Source: Lentisphaeria bacterium UBA1829
GTDB lineage: Bacteria; Verrucomicrobiota; Lentisphaeria; Victivallales; UBA1829
Reading direction: 5' to 3'
Length of the DNA: 6,318 nucleotides
NCBI GenBank assembly: GCA_002338895.1
Contig: DDJH01000044.1
Coordinates: 11,999-18,316 of the forward strand
A program made the position numbers and the translations under genes. Below the pieces are notes generated by a model. It did no database searches. It was not told the origin of the DNA and was given only the letters and a program-made list of their open reading frames with translations. Shown here piece by piece: positions 6,056 to 6,318 of the stretch. Numbering within the stretch: the first letter of the stretch is position 1; each line of letters begins with the position of its first letter.

Positions 6056-6318
6056 GCTTTCAGTTTGAAGGTGCGGATTTCAAACGGACGGAAGGTCAGT
6101 TCCAGATCTCCGTTCACGGGCTGGAAGACGGCGTCCTCGGTCCATTCGAGCAGATTGGTCTCGATCACGCGCAGCGCTTTGTCGCGCAGATGGAGAACGG
6201 CTTTTGCCGCCGCTCCATGGGTCTCGACCGCACGGATGACCAGACAGTCCTCCTTTTCCGCCTTCTTCACAACTTCCAGCGAAACCGAGTCGGATTCCAG
6301 CACACAGGGCGGGAGCGC
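6052..6318 (-). CDS. C-terminal end of a probable GH38 alpha-mannosidase, 5' truncated
   Basis: The frame is open from the right edge to a TGA at 6054-6052, giving the last 88 residues of a gene that starts outside the window. The order of motifs fits the C-terminal beta-sandwich of family 38 alpha-mannosidases: VSLEVVKKAEKEDCLVIRA (the 'v-K-x-a-E-d/e-d-x-l-v-x-R' strand), then VETHGAAAKAVLHL ('Y/V-E-x-x-G'), then ETNLLEW ('x-x-x-d/e-x-N-L-L-E'), ending in FRPFEIRTFKLKA ('x-P-F-E-I-x-T-f-x-l'). Such enzymes release alpha-linked mannose from glycans. The catalytic domain is not in the window, so activity cannot be judged. An internal GTG at 6303 would give a spurious short start. The LacI-family gene follows with a 4-base overlap, so both share a promoter to the right of the window. 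Confidence 0.78.
   Translation of the reverse strand, partial: ALPPCVLESDSVSLEVVKKAEKEDCLVIRAVETHGAAAKAVLHLRDKALRVIETNLLEWTEDAVFQPVNGDLELTFRPFEIRTFKLKA

Overview
The window is bacterial, with close-packed genes, AAGGAG-type ribosome binding sites, a sigma70-type promoter and a moderately high G+C content. No marker gene fixes the taxon. The combination of a GH38-type alpha-mannosidase, a LacI-family regulator and a surface-glycan cluster would fit a polysaccharide-degrading bacterium, for example Lentisphaerota/Victivallales, but that is a guess from gene content and codon style.

Left part (1-3668, + strand): five tightly linked genes form what looks like the end of a cell-surface glycan operon. 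In order they are: the C-terminus of a probable polytopic GT-C/PMT-type glycosyltransferase, a family 2 glycosyltransferase, a DPM1-like family 2 glycosyltransferase, a small DUF2304 membrane protein, and a Wzx-like polysaccharide flippase. Junctions are a 4-base ATGA overlap, a roughly 70-base gap, a 7-base overlap and an 11-base gap. The set could charge a polyprenyl phosphate with sugar at the inner face of the membrane, move lipid-linked glycan across it, and use the lipid-linked sugar outside.

Middle part (3669-5104): a separate transcription unit carries one iron-containing alcohol dehydrogenase with all expected metal ligands. It has a near-consensus promoter (TTGAAA, 16 bases, TATAAT), a leader of about 65 bases with small hairpins that could interact with the ribosome binding site, and a strong intrinsic terminator that also serves the convergent operon from the right.

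Right part (5105-6318, - strand): a LacI-family regulator follows the C-terminal end of a probable GH38 alpha-mannosidase with a 4-base ATGA overlap, so the enzyme and regulator are very likely co-transcribed.

No RNA gene, mobile element, CRISPR array or origin was seen, and no clearly new system. The points most worth a second look are the alcohol dehydrogenase leader, the unusual junction between the two family 2 glycosyltransferases, and a strong excess of the palindrome TCCGGA.
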